Shown piece by piece: positions 43,653 to 54,187 of a stretch of DNA of 55,787 nucleotides. The position numbers and the translations under genes are program-made. Below the pieces are notes generated by a model. The model was not told the DNA's origin and made no database searches. It saw only the letters and a program-made list of their open reading frames with translations. The DNA comes from Acanthamoeba castellanii str. Neff (Eukaryota > Discosea > Longamoebia > Acanthamoebidae), in assembly GCF_000313135.1 (NCBI RefSeq), contig NW_004457375.1:1-55787 (forward strand), written 5' to 3'. The first letter of the stretch is position 1; each line of letters starts with the position of its first letter.

Positions 43653-45277
43653 TTAGCTGACGAGGCAGTTCTTCTTGTCGTGGGCCGGGGTCTTCTTCAT
43701 GCTCCGCAAGCTGAGGGACCGACGGCCCAGCCGCCCCTTGCTCCCTCCCGCGCCGCCACTGGAGGCCAGCCTCGGGTCAGCGCTCGGCGACTCGCCGTTC
43801 TCCTTGCGCAGCTTGGCCTCCTTCAAGGCCCGCTCCAGCTGCTCGTCCGTGATGCTGTCCTCGTCGAACGACCCCGGATTCTGTTCTCTGGTCGCTGTAT
43901 ACATTGGTCCAGAGGAGCTCATGAGTTGTATATCGGCGATATATACGTATATGTAGAAATACATATGATATTAATATGAAAAGAGGAAAATAGCAAGTAA
44001 CCTTTGTAGAGGCGGTATCGCTCGCTCTTCAGGAAGTAGTCGAGGGTGCCGTAGACCATGAGCAGGAAGATGCTACGCTGGGCCGCGGCGAAGAGGTCCT
44101 TGGTGGGGCGGGCGAGGTTCTTCTGGAGATCCTGCTTGATGGAGTAGGGCAGGTTGACCTCCGTTTCCGAGTCTGCGGACACATACTTGGCCATGATGTA
44201 CTGCGCCTTCTTCACGCGCAGCTCTTGCTGATCATCTGTGAGTCCCGCATACTTTTCCACGTCATACCTGTGTGTTCAGGTTACATGTTGATATATTGAT
44301 ACATATCGTGGTGAGAAATGCTCACATTCAGTCACATTGTAACCACAAACATAAGCGGGGTTGCAGGGGAACATATATACCAGAACATGAGGTTCTCGGC
44401 GCAGTGCTGGGTCTGGAGGAACTGCATGAACACCTTGCGGCCTGAGGGGGAATGTGTGTCACCAAACTTGTGTGTCTGTGGACATCTGTGTTAAAAGCAG
44501 ATATGCTCACCAGTTTGGTCGCGCAGGATGTAGTCTAGGAAGTAGTTCCTGCTCATCTCGAAGGAGAGCTGGGTGAGCTCTAGCGACAGGTGGATCTGTT
44601 GGTGGTTCATGGCCAGGTCCTCGTTCATGTCCCACGACATGGTTCGCCGCAGGTCCGTGTTGCTCATCAGGCTCGAGTTGGACCTAGATATCACAATTAT
44701 TTTATTAGGTGGTCGGTTGTGGTGTAGTATCGGAGCTGGAACATAGAATATAGAATATATATTTATATATACTATTAATAGAGCAGAGTATACTCTTCTA
44801 CCGCTGGGTCCAGGGAAGGTGCGGTCACGTACCGGTCCCTCATGCTCAGGGCAGGAATGCCTGGGAGTTCGATAAGGCCGGAGGCGCCGAAGGGGCCGTA
44901 GATGCCCTCGGCCGACCCAATGCTCGAGGCGCGGCGTGCCCGGGTCATGGTAGGAATCGCTAAACCCAGTGGCCCGTCAGTTGATTGCGCAGATGGCAAA
45001 CAGATTTCAAAACCAAAAGAAACAGCTGAAGTGGGGGTGAGATGAGCGTACCGGCGAGGGCTTCGGGCGAGGGTTCGTTGGAGGCGATGGGTGCCGGAAA
45101 GGCGGCCCGGAGATACTCCACAGTGTCGATGAGGAGCGGATTGGCCACCATGTCCTGCTGAAGCTCCTCCAAAATCGTGGGGGTGGACGCCCCTTTGGGA
45201 CCGCCCCTGTGCATCCCAGGCTTCCACCCGCCTCTGCTGTATTTCTTTGGCTCCGTGTTTTCTGAGGTCACCACCAA
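43653..45277 (-). CDS. RGS-domain protein with C-terminal CaaX box (5' end incomplete)
   Basis: Coding exons run from about 45277 down to the TAA at 43653. N-terminal segments are PTILEELQQDMVANPLLIDTVEYLRAAFP and a Ser/Arg-rich stretch (TRARRASSIGSAEG). The RGS domain is plain: LELTQLSFEMSRNYFLDYILRDQTG, RKVFMQFLQTQHCAENLMFW, YDVEKYAGL, then EVNLPYSIKQDLQKNL, DLFAAAQRSIFLLMVYGTLDYFLKSERY. The basic C-terminus (RRSLSLRSMKK) ends CLVS, a CaaX sequence favouring farnesylation. RGS proteins speed GTP hydrolysis by heterotrimeric G-alpha subunits; the lipid would hold this one at membranes. No in-frame ATG opens the first visible exon; a TAG lies just upstream at about 45280. The start is therefore in an upstream exon or at an internal Met. 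Confidence 0.82.
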
Positions 45278-45284
45278 CTACTAA

Positions 45285-45930
45285 CAGGTGGATTTCTCAA
45301 TGGTGTTCAGATTAATTGTATCTTTTACACCTTCAACTTCGTCAACATGTCTTTGTTGTTCCCCTGTATCTCATCCAGTTCAATTACCTTTCTGGACTCA
45401 AACATGCCACATGTGCAGGCCTTTATTTGCACATTCACCTCAACCAACTTCCTGGCGATGCCAGGAAAACCATTTTAACTTTGTGAGAACAGCTCTGTGG
45501 AAACCTCAGGATGGGGAACCACTGGAGGGAGTCCAGGGTATGCACCAGAAGGTACAAAGCTCAGCAAGAGCAACTATTGCAGAATGAGATGGGCAGTGAT
45601 GCACTCTGTCATACGGATCTAACCACTGGTATGGCAAAGGTTAGTGCCAAAGAAGGGCAGGGGAAAGAGGAGATGAACCTTTAGGTGGAGGAAGGAGAGG
45701 AGGCCCACATCCTTCAGGAACTGTGCCTGAAGAAGGCACACACTTCTGTGCAAGCTGAGGTTGACCCAAATCTGCCTCTTGTAAAGAGGGCAACATGCTT
45801 CTACATATGTTCCTTTAGTTGCTTGAGCTTTTCATTGGTGGAATGTTGCAACATTGAGGGTTGAAGGCATGATCCAGCTGATCTGGAAGTTCTCCCAGTT
45901 CTTGACACCAAGAAGGCTCCAGACAATCAG
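45285..45930. other. CpG-depleted, lower-GC island upstream of the RGS gene
   Basis: About 645 bases in which I count only three CpG dinucleotides (in CTTCGTC, GGCGATG and ATACGGA), whereas flanking DNA has one every few bases. GC content is visibly lower. TG and CA steps are common, as expected from decay of methylated CpG. Short open frames occur on both strands (plus 45300-45587, ATG at 45300; minus about 45832-45980), but I recognise none. It could be a decayed, formerly methylated insertion or an unusual first intron of the RGS gene. Confidence 0.5.
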
Positions 45931-46126
45931 TTGGACAAACAACGTGCTGTGGTCCATCAAAAAGGGGGCAGGTTTTTTTTTCGTTTTACTAACCAAGAGA
46001 ATAAGAACTAAATCGCGTGGAGAAAGATGGCGCAACGTCCAAGCTCATCGCCTAACGAGAGCAGCGGCAGCGACGAAGAAGAAAGAACGAAGAGAGAGAG
46101 AGAGAGATAAAAAGAAAGCAGCCTGC
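45931..46126 (-). other. Spacer downstream of the lamin-tail gene
   Basis: About 195 bases of normal base composition between the CpG-poor island and the lamin-tail gene stop. A candidate first exon of the RGS gene begins at an ATG near 46047 (MSLDVAPSFSTRFSSYSLG, then a GTTAGT donor). Its phase does not fit the next visible exon with a simple acceptor, so it is only a suggestion. Confidence 0.3.
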
Positions 46127-49100
46127 TCAAGGCGTGCTGATCGTGCAGTTCACCTCCTCGCACTGCTCGAGACTGGCCTCGTAGATCTCGATGAAGGTGG
46201 TGTAGGCGTCGTACACCGTGTCGGCGTAGATGCGGGAATCGTTACAGAACTGGATCTTCTGGCGGAGCGACTTGTGGTAGAACCTGAGAATGGCCATCTT
46301 CTTGCGGCACACCTCGAGCGAGAACTCGGGGTCCTCCTGGAACGGCTCGTAGAGCTCAAAGAAGAGGTCGTCATCGCGGGCCTCCCTCTTGCTGCGGCTG
46401 GCGTGCTTGCGAGCAAACTTCTCCTCGATCGCCTTGTGGTCGTCGGGCTTGGGGGCCGACTTGTCCATCTTCTTGGGCTTGCGGATGGACTGGATGTGCC
46501 TGGCGTGCTGGCTGGCGAGGACGCTGACCTGCTTCGACATCATCTTGATCTCGGCGCGCCTCTGCGGGATGGGGCAGTTGGCGGCGGCCAGCAGCCAGCA
46601 GTCCTCGGCGGCGGCCTTGGCGGAGTCGAGCTCGATCTGCTTGGCCTCGAGCGCGGCCTCGGCCTCGGGCAGAAGCGCGTCGCAGAGCTCGTCGCGCTGG
46701 ACCAGCAGGTCGGCCTCCTCGTTGGCACCGTCGACCTTCTCCACTTCGCAGAGCGCGAGGGCTCGCGGGATGAGCGCGCGGGGCGTGAACGACGGGGTGA
46801 CCGAGGGCGACGGAGTCCTGGTGGGCGACGGGGTGGGCGTCCTGGTGGGCGACGGGGTGGGCGTCCTGGTGGACGACGGGGTCGGGGAGTTGGTGGGCGA
46901 GTTGGTGGGCGAGTTGGTCGGTGAGTTGGTGGGCGAGTTGGTGGGCGAGTTGGTGGGCGACTGGGTGGGCGAGTTGGTGGGTGAGTTGGTGGGCGACGGG
47001 GTCCTGGTGGGCGACTGGGTGGGCGAGTTGGTCGGGGAGTTGGTGGGTGAGTTGGTCGGGGAGTTGGTGGGCGACGGGGTCCTGGTGGGCGACTGGGTCG
47101 GCGAGTTAGTGGGCGACTGGGTCGGCGACTGAGTGGGCGACTGTGTCGGCGACTGGGTGGGCGACTGGGTGGGCGACGGGGTCCTGGTAACCGACGGGGT
47201 TGGGGTACTGGTGGGCGACTGGGTCGGCGACTGGGTGGGCGACGGGGTCCTGGTAACAGACGGGGTCGGGGTATTGGTGGGCGACTGGGTCGGCGAGTTT
47301 GTGGGCGACGGGGTCCTGGTAACCGACGGGGTCGGGGTACTGGTGGGCGACGGGGTCGGCGAGTTAGTGGGCGAGTTGGTGGGCGAGTTGGTGGGCGAGT
47401 TGGTCGGCGAGTTTGTGGGCGAGTTGGTCGGCGACTGGGTCGGGGTCCTGGTGGGCGACTGGGTCGGCGAGTTGGTGGGCGACGGGGTCATGGACGGCGA
47501 GTTGGTGGGCGAGTTGGTGGGCGAGTTGGTGGGCGATCTGGTGGGCGAGCTGGTGGGCGAGTTGGAAGGCGAGTTGGTCGGCGACTGGGTGGGCGACTGG
47601 GTAGGCGACTGGGTCGGCGATCTGGTGGGCGAGCTGGACGGCGAGTTGGACGGCGAGTTGGTGGACGAGGGCGAGGGAGTCCTGGAGGGCGAGCTGGACG
47701 GCGAGTTAGTGGGCGAGGGAGTCCTGGAGGGCGAGCTGGACGGCGAGTTAGTGGGCGACGGAGTCCTGGAGGGCGAGCTGGACGGCGAGTTGGTGGGCGT
47801 GCTGGTGGGCGATCTGGTGGGCGAGTTCGACGGCGAGTTGGTGGGCGACTGGGTCGGCGAGTTAGTCGGCGAGTTGGAGGGCGACTGGGTCGGCGAGTTG
47901 GTCGGCGACTGGGTCGACGAGGGCGACGGGGTCCTGGTGGGCGACTGGGTGGGCGACTGGGTGGGCGACTGGGTTGGCGACTGGGTCGACGAGGGCGACG
48001 GGGTCCTGGTGGGCGACTGGGTGGGCGAGTTGGTCGACGAGGGCGAGGGAGTCCTTGTCGGCGAGCTGGTCGGCGAGCGGGTCGGCGAGTTGGTCGACGA
48101 GGGCGTCGGGGTCCTTGTCGGCGAGCTGGTCGGCGAGCGGGTGGGCGTGTTGGACGGCGAGGGCGTCTGCGAGGGCGACGGCGACGGCGAGTTGGCCGGG
48201 TCACAGTTGCTGCTGGTTACCACGTTCTCCGAGTTGGGAGTGGAGCACCTGCACAGACCCGCATCACAAGGTCAGCCCCACTCAGAGGGTTGAAGGAAGA
48301 AGTGGAAAACAAGGCAGGGGGACAAAAAGCAAGATTTGGGGGGGGGGGGTTTGGAGAATCGATTGAATGCGAAGAAGAAGGAGGAAGAGAGAAAAGGTGA
48401 TGGGGGGGGGAAGGAGGAGGAGGGGGCACGTACCGGGCGCTCCAATCGACGGCGCTGTTCTTGGTGTCGTAGCTGTCGGGGTAGCGGGACAAACTGTACC
48501 GGGATTCGATCGCGCGATCGAGGTCGCCAGCGCCGGTGCCGGAGGTGTAGCCGGGGTGGGTGCCGCCATAGGTGACCGTGTCCTGAACGATCACGGTGGC
48601 ACCGCTCTGTTTGAAGAGCTGGATGGTGAAGTAGGGGCTGCCGTTATCGCCCGGGTTGGGGATCCAGTTGAGACCGGTGTCGAGGAAGCCGTTGGTGGCG
48701 TTGGCGGCCGCGCTGACGTTCCTGGCGCCGACGCCATCGCACACGCCCGAACCAAAGGCGCAGATGGTGAAGTAGCCGTGGAGCGGGACGGTGAGCGGGA
48801 ACAGGCGGCCGGAGACGGTGATGGTGCGGACGGTGGAGTTGTCGGCGGCGATGATGCGCAGACGGTAGAGACTGGTGTTCTCGGTGAGGGCGGGCCGGAT
48901 GTTGGCGCGGTTGTGCAGCTCGATGAACTCGCGCGAGTCGTTGACGAAGCCCAGATAGCTCTGGGTGTAGTCGACCTCGTTGATCACCAACTCGACATCC
49001 GTGTCGGCGGCGCAGCTGATCGAGGCGGGCAAGTTCGAGTTGGCCCTACCGGGGGTACGGCACGTGTGGATGAAGTCTCGGCCGTTGTCGTTGGTGTTGC

Positions 49101-49791
49101 TGCCGTCGGGGGTGCGCGAGACCGACGTGCCGATCCACGACACACTGTCGGAGGGGGCGGCCGAGGTGCCCAGGTACCAGGCGCTGTTCATGCCCGCGAG
49201 CGCGGCGTAGCCGACCAGGTCGACGCGCGTGTTCTGTTCGAAGAGGATCACGGTCGAATTCTCGTTGGCGATCCAGTTACTGAAGAGGGCCTCGCCGGAG
49301 AGGCGGTTCACCTTGACCTCCTGCGTACAGAGGAGCGTCTTGGAGGGGTAGAGGCACATCACGTAGTAGGCGCCCGGGGCGACATCAAAGTCGAGAAGCG
49401 GCTGCTGGTCGACCTGGTTGCCGCTATCGTAGAAGCCGAGGGTGTAGTTCAGGGTGTTGATAGTGGTGGTGCCGATGTTCTTCAACTCGACGAACTCGTT
49501 GAAGTTGGACGAGGTTTGCGAGATATCTATCTCGTTGATGACAAGCGTCGCCGAAACGCACGCTATGAGCAAGCAGAAAACTCTGTAGATGCGACACCAA
49601 CAATGTGTTAGCACTTCAGTAGTAGGGGTCCATTTGGGAGGAGAATGAATTCGGGGGCAGTGAACATCGAGAGATTGACTAAGGGGGATCCATCAACACC
49701 AACCAAGGACGTAGTTTGAAAAAAAAAGAGTGAGGAGAAGAGAGGTTAGAAGAGTCAAGAGCTTCTCGTACCCGAGCGTGAGAGACTTCAT
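46127..49791 (-). CDS. Secreted lamin-tail-domain protein with a very long Ser/Pro/Thr repeat
   Basis: Three exons (49791-49772, 49582-48434, 48248-46127) sum to 3291 bases and give 1096 residues. A 20-base first exon joins to give a textbook signal peptide, [18 protein letters not shown]. Two lamin-tail domains follow: [24 protein letters not shown]...GYYVM-like [12 protein letters not shown], and [29 protein letters not shown]...GYFTICAFG. Residues about 420-890 are roughly 115 tetrapeptides of the form S/T-P-S/T-x (x = N, Q, R, S or P). The last 215 residues are a Cys-containing, partly helical domain ([52 protein letters not shown]). No membrane helix or GPI-type tail is seen. It is likely secreted, perhaps in the surface coat or cyst wall. 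Confidence 0.85.
46790..48200 (-). repeat. 12-base coding tandem repeat (SPTx)n
   Basis: Approximately 115 tandem copies of a 12-base unit, GGCGAGTTGGTG on the plus strand, encoding Ser-Pro-Thr-Asn/Gln in the minus-strand gene. The third-codon pattern and the fourth residue vary; larger blocks of 24-60 bases are reiterated. Confidence 0.95.
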
Positions 49792-50081
49792 GGCGAGCTC
49801 CCTGGCACAAAGGACTTCCTTCCTGAAGAGGACCACTTTTTTAGATGGGTGCTGGCCGTGCGAAAGAAGACAGAAAAACAAAACCGCATACGCCAAAGCC
49901 AAAGAAGCTCGCCAAGCGCCGCCCGCTTGCGATTTGCTCCGGTTATGTGTGGCGCTAATCGGGCACGGCTGTGCCTAAAAGGGAAGCCAAAGAAATGCGC
50001 GCCAAGCATGTTTAGAATTGCTCGCATTCCATGTCAAATTTTATTTCTTTTTTGTTACCTTTCTTGTGTGGGCACCGCACC
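49792..50081 (-). promoter_or_regulatory. Gap between Aven stop and lamin-tail gene start
   Basis: 290 bases holding the Aven 3' end and the lamin-tail promoter. An AT-rich patch (TTTTATTTCTTTTTTGTTACC, about 50039-50059) lies 23 bases past the Aven stop. Nothing else is recognised. Confidence 0.4.
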
Positions 50082-51527
50082 TCAGATCACTGAGTCAAGC
50101 CACGACTCGAGGTCGCCGCCGCCCTCTGACGTCTGCTGGGCCGCGGCCGCCGCATCGTTGCCTGTTGATGATGTAGTTGGGAAGATAGATAGACACAGCT
50201 GAGCCATCGTTTCTTGCACTGCTGACCACACAAACAAATGGACGAACCTGATGATGACGACAGTGATGGTGCGGTGGTGGCCTGGCTTGCGACTTCTTCG
50301 CTAGGCATTCCCAAAAGCTCCTCGAGGAGGTCTTCCTCGTTGATGTCCGCCTTCGCTTCCTGCGCGGAGGCGAGGGGTCGTCGCACGGCCTCGGGCAGAA
50401 GTGGCTGCTGTCGGCTGGGTTCGGTTGACGGCGAGCGCTCGTCCGGCGTTGGCACTTTCTTTTCCGCCCGAGCCCTGCTTTCGCTGCCCGAGGGCTCTAC
50501 CTCCTCCGCTTCGCTTTCGCTTTCGCTTTCGCTCTCCTCGTCCGAGGAGCAGCTCTCGTCCGCCTCCCCGCCCACGGGCTTGCCCTGCCAAGGTCAGGAA
50601 CCAACGTTGTCAGCGAACGCCGGGCCACGGGCATTGCCGCCGTACTTCGAAGCTGGGTTCCACGTACGAACAGATCGCCCTCGAGCTGCAATCGCACGGC
50701 TAATGGGAGGGTGGCCAAACTGCGGCCCAGCTTTTCAAAGTCGAGGCCCGCCTGGGTGCGTAAAGGTAACACAACCGCACCACCGGGCCGCATGCGCAGG
50801 GGGTGAGCAGCTGTGGTTCAGAGTCGCAAGAGTGCAGAAGCAACGGGAGAGAAGGATTCGGGTGGCATGCCTTGGTGTGCGCAGCCGTCTTGGCGATCTC
50901 GTTCCACTCACGCTCCTCCCTGAACCGAAAGTGGGATGAAGGGTCCTTGCTCGCTGCACGTACACGCCATCGCACCATCACCATCCGAGACGCCGAAGCG
51001 GAATAAACAAAGCGTCAGCGCGCGTGCGGCTACGCCAACGTGCAAAGTGTGGAGGAGGAGGGGCTGTGCAGAACCACTCACCAGCGTTTTCGAGCAGCTC
51101 CTTGAGCGAGGGGGCTCTGCTCCTCTCCGCGTCGACGCCACCCTCGCCCCCCGCGGCACTCGCCTCCTCGAGCTCGTAGCGGTAGGCATTGCTCGACACC
51201 TTTCTGCGACTGTAAATCTTGCGCTCCTGAATCTCTGCAAATGGCGATACGAACAAAAATAATATAAATCTAAATTAATCTTGGACACAAGAGCAAGTCT
51301 TCCATCTATAGATGGAATTCCGGCTTTGAAGATATATCTATAGATTTGAAGTGGTTGCCAAGGGTACCTTCTTCATCGATCACGGTCTCCGGTCTTCGAC
51401 GCTCGTGGGGGGCGGCACTAGCCTGCGCAGGTTTGGCTACTGTGGCAGGCTTCTTTTTTTCCTTCTTGGGCGGCTTGATGTGCGTGTGCTTGCTCTTGCG
51501 CGCCTTCAATTTCTTATAGGCCTCCAT
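50082..51527 (-). CDS. AVEN: Aven orthologue (caspase-activation inhibitor family)
   Basis: Six exons (51527-51368, 51234-51082, 50953-50871, 50751-50668, 50584-50248, 50161-50082) sum to 897 bases and give 298 residues. The blocks match human Aven in order (from memory): ERKIYSRRKVSSNAYRYELE with human SYSRRKVVSNWDRYQDIE; FRFREEREWNEI with FRFAEEKEWDSE; LGRSLATLPLAVRLQLEGDLF with LVRALQELPLCLRLNVAAELV; and the final DLESWLDSVI with ELEDWLDSMI. The N-terminus is Lys-rich, and an acidic Ser/Glu stretch (SDEESESESESEAEE) precedes the end. In animals Aven binds Apaf-1 and Bcl-xL and activates ATM; an RGG-rich N-terminus there binds G-quadruplex RNA and is absent here. The intron after exon 3 begins with GC. 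Confidence 0.85.
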
Positions 51528-51583
51528 CTTGCTTTGATCTCGACGGGCCGCAAATTTTGATTTGAAATCAAATTTTATTTGTT

Positions 51584-51589
51584 TTTATT
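51584..51589 (-). terminator. AATAAA signal for the TCD gene
   Basis: The minus strand reads AATAAA 20 bases past the TCD stop, and again at 51574-51579, inside the 81-base gap before the Aven ATG. Confidence 0.45.
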
Positions 51590-51608
51590 TTGCCACATTA
51601 AAAAAAAA

Positions 51609-52589
51609 TCACTCTTGTCCTGACTTGTTTGCCTTCTTTGCGAGCTCGGCCTGTTCAAGCAGCTCGATGTCCTTGTCCTTGACGAACTCGGCGATGGTGC
51701 GATCGACCTTGTTCACCAGCTCCTGCCCATAGACGTCCACCACGTCTCCTTGCGCCTCGTCGTGCGCCTTCGCCTCGGGATCTGCCGCACAACACGTCAG
51801 ACCACGCGCACACACGACTGATTCTACGCGTGCGTGTACGATTACCCGTCATGAGGACCACGTTGAAACGATCCAGTGGTCGGTCTCGGCGCCACTTCAC
51901 CAACTGCATGGAAGAGCCGGGCTCGCCTGAGATCGAGGATGCCTGACACCACACCTGCTCGATCAAGAACCTGGCCTCCATGTACTGCGTGCAGAAGGAA
52001 TAAAAAAAAAGAAAGAAAGACGACGACAACTGACGTTGAGCTACACTTGAGAAGAGGGAGAGGGGGAGAAGGGGAGGTGCCAAGTGTACCCTGAAGCCCT
52101 TCTTGACCTGCTTCATGTTGATCTGCGTGGTGCGCTGCTCCTTCTTGACCAGCGCCTTGTACATCCGTACCGAGGCCTTGTTGGAGATCACCACGTACTC
52201 CTCCTTGCGATAGGGCACTGTTGCGCATACGTACGTTGTTGTTTTTTTAATACCAATCACAACCGAGAAATTAATATAAACATTATATATTGACATATCA
52301 TGAATTATGTTATATTAATTCTTTAGAAAGGATGAGTAAATAGAAGAATAAACGTTGTTAGAAGTGAAGGTGCATACCAGGTTTGCCGGCGAGGATGTTG
52401 AGCACCAGGGACGCCATGGTGGTCCCAAAGAGAGAGGGCATGGGCATCGCCACGCCCAACTTCGCCACACGGACCTTTCGTTTGATCTTTTGGCTCTGCA
52501 CGCGTGTGCGCGCCAGTGCGCCCCGTGAGCCATTCGAGCGTAGCGCGGCGTGTGTTTTGTGTGTGTGTTGTGTGTGCGTTGTGTGTGCG

Positions 52590-52620
<31 letters not shown>

Positions 52621-54072
52621 GACTCACCTCGATCATCTGCACCTCCTCCTTGGTGAGAGGGATCTGTTTCTTGCGCTCCTTCTCGATGGAGTAGACGCAG
52701 AGCACGCCCTCGGAGATCCCCTCGCGAACCTTCAGCCACCGCCGAATGTCTCGGCCGAGCGGGCAAGCCCAAGAATCACTGATATCGGAAACGCAGATCT
52801 GCTCAGTGGCACCATGGTGGAGATTGGTCAGCCACAGTTGAGCTCGTGTGTGTGTGTGTGTGCGTGCGTGTGCGTGCGTGTGGTGTGTGTGCGTGTGGTG
52901 TGCGTGTGTGCGTGCGCGTGTCGTTCGCTGAAGCGCATGAGGCGGGGCTAAACGCGAACCTTGGTACAGTCCCACAGAGATCCCGCCCCAAAGCTTGATA
53001 CGAGCTGTTTGGCGTACGCGGTGAGGTCAGTAAGGCTAGCGGCGATTATGTGCGCATGTACGTGCGTGCGAAGAGTACTGGAATGTTGTTGTTCTTGCAG
53101 TAGGCAATGAGCTCGACTTTGGTGTCGCGGTTATCGATGCAATCGAGGACGAACGTCGGATTCCCTGCCCTGCCCCCACCCACCCAACAACGCGCGCCAT
53201 ATGGTCAGGAAAAAACAAAACAAAACAAAACAAAACAAAGCGCGCAATTTGAACCGCGCGGGGGAAAGAGAATGTACAGCAGCTGCGGCGCGAGGTCCCT
53301 GGTGAAGAACACCTGGAGGGCTTCCACCTCGCACTCGGGCAGGATGCGGTGGAAGTAGTCCTTGAGCGTGTGCACCTTGCTGCGGCCCACGTCCTTGCGC
53401 TGTGCCACCGCATTCCTGTTCAGCGAGCTCACAGTCACAATATCTGGCCACGACGCACACGACACACGATGAGACGAATGTGGCGGATTGCAGTGCCCAC
53501 GCGCCAAGAGGGGCATGATGGTCAAGGTGGGTGAACGCACCAGGGTCGATGATGCGTATCTTACGGACGCCGGTGCGGAGCAGCACATGAGCCGCGGCAC
53601 TCCCCACGCCGCCCGCGCCAACTACGACGATAAAAGCCTACATTTTACATTATTGTGAGATTAATATAAATATAAATAAATAAATAAATATATATTTTTT
53701 TAATTAAAACATTAAATCAAACAAATAAATGAGTCTGCGTACGTCGCGAATCTTGGCGAAGGCCTCATCGCCATAAAAAAGGCGGGTGCGATCAGTCTGC
53801 TCACGGAGTACCTCCTCCTGGGAGGCGTCGCGCATGAGATCGGCTTCGCTGACATCGATTGGAAACGCGGGGCTGGAGATGCCGGGCGGAACGATCGGCT
53901 GTGCCTCCTTTGAAGGTGACGCTGCTGGCGAAGTGCAGAAATGCCGATAGGAAACGATGGCCAGACCCGCGGAAAGGGCTGCCACACCCAAGTATGGGAG
54001 GGCCGCCTTCACCACCTCCACAGGAGCAGAAGATGACGCAGCCACGGACGCCTCGGTGTGCCCTCCCCACAT
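51609..54072 (-). CDS. TCD: tRNA threonylcarbamoyladenosine dehydratase (TCD/TcdA, ThiF-type E1-like)
   Basis: It starts MWGGHTEASVAASS at the ATG at 54072, with an N-terminal hydrophobic segment (ALPYLGVAALSAGLAIVSY) like the membrane anchor of fungal Tcd1/Tcd2, which sit on the mitochondrial outer membrane. The ThiF-type ATP-binding core is VVVGAGGVGSAAAHVLLRTGVRKIRIID, then DIVTVSSLNRNAVAQRKDVGRSK, then NPTFVLDCIDNRDTKVELIAYC and SSFGAGSLWDCTKV. The next exon has VSDISDSWACPLGRDIRRWL, and later ones PSLFGTTMASLVLNILAG. The C-terminal part, YMEARFLIEQVW...LVKWRRDRPLDRFNVVLMT...EAKAHDE, matches the eukaryotic extension. The enzyme cyclises t6A to ct6A at tRNA position 37. It ends NKSGQE. Confidence 0.9.
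52555..52620. repeat. (GT)n repeat in a TCD intron
   Basis: GTGTGTGTTGTGTGTGCGTTGTGTG on the plus strand, between two TCD exons. A similar tract lies at 52845-52920. Confidence 0.8.
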
Positions 54073-54187
54073 CTTGCACAAATAAAAATGTAAATAAAAA
54101 TATGCCTTTTCTTTTTGGACCAAAAAGACGTGGGAGAAAAGAGACAAGGAAAAGGCGGCCGGAAGATTAATTGGTAATCGACTCAAG
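54073..54187. promoter_or_regulatory. Divergent promoter, TCD and mitochondrial unknown
   Basis: 115 bases between divergent start codons, with an AT-rich stretch (AATAAAAATGTAAATAAAAATATG) at 54079-54102. Both flanking products look mitochondrial, which could make joint control sensible. Confidence 0.45.

Noticed and set aside
45300..45587. Plus-strand 95-codon frame in the CpG-poor island
   Set aside because: It has an ATG but no recognisable domain or clear downstream exon, so I describe the island rather than claim a gene.
46854..48293. Plus-strand open frames of several hundred codons (Val-Gly-Glu-Leu-Val repeats)
   Set aside because: They are the mirror of the minus-strand SPT repeat; a 12-base repeat without stops is open in several frames. 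The minus frame alone has a signal peptide and folded domains.
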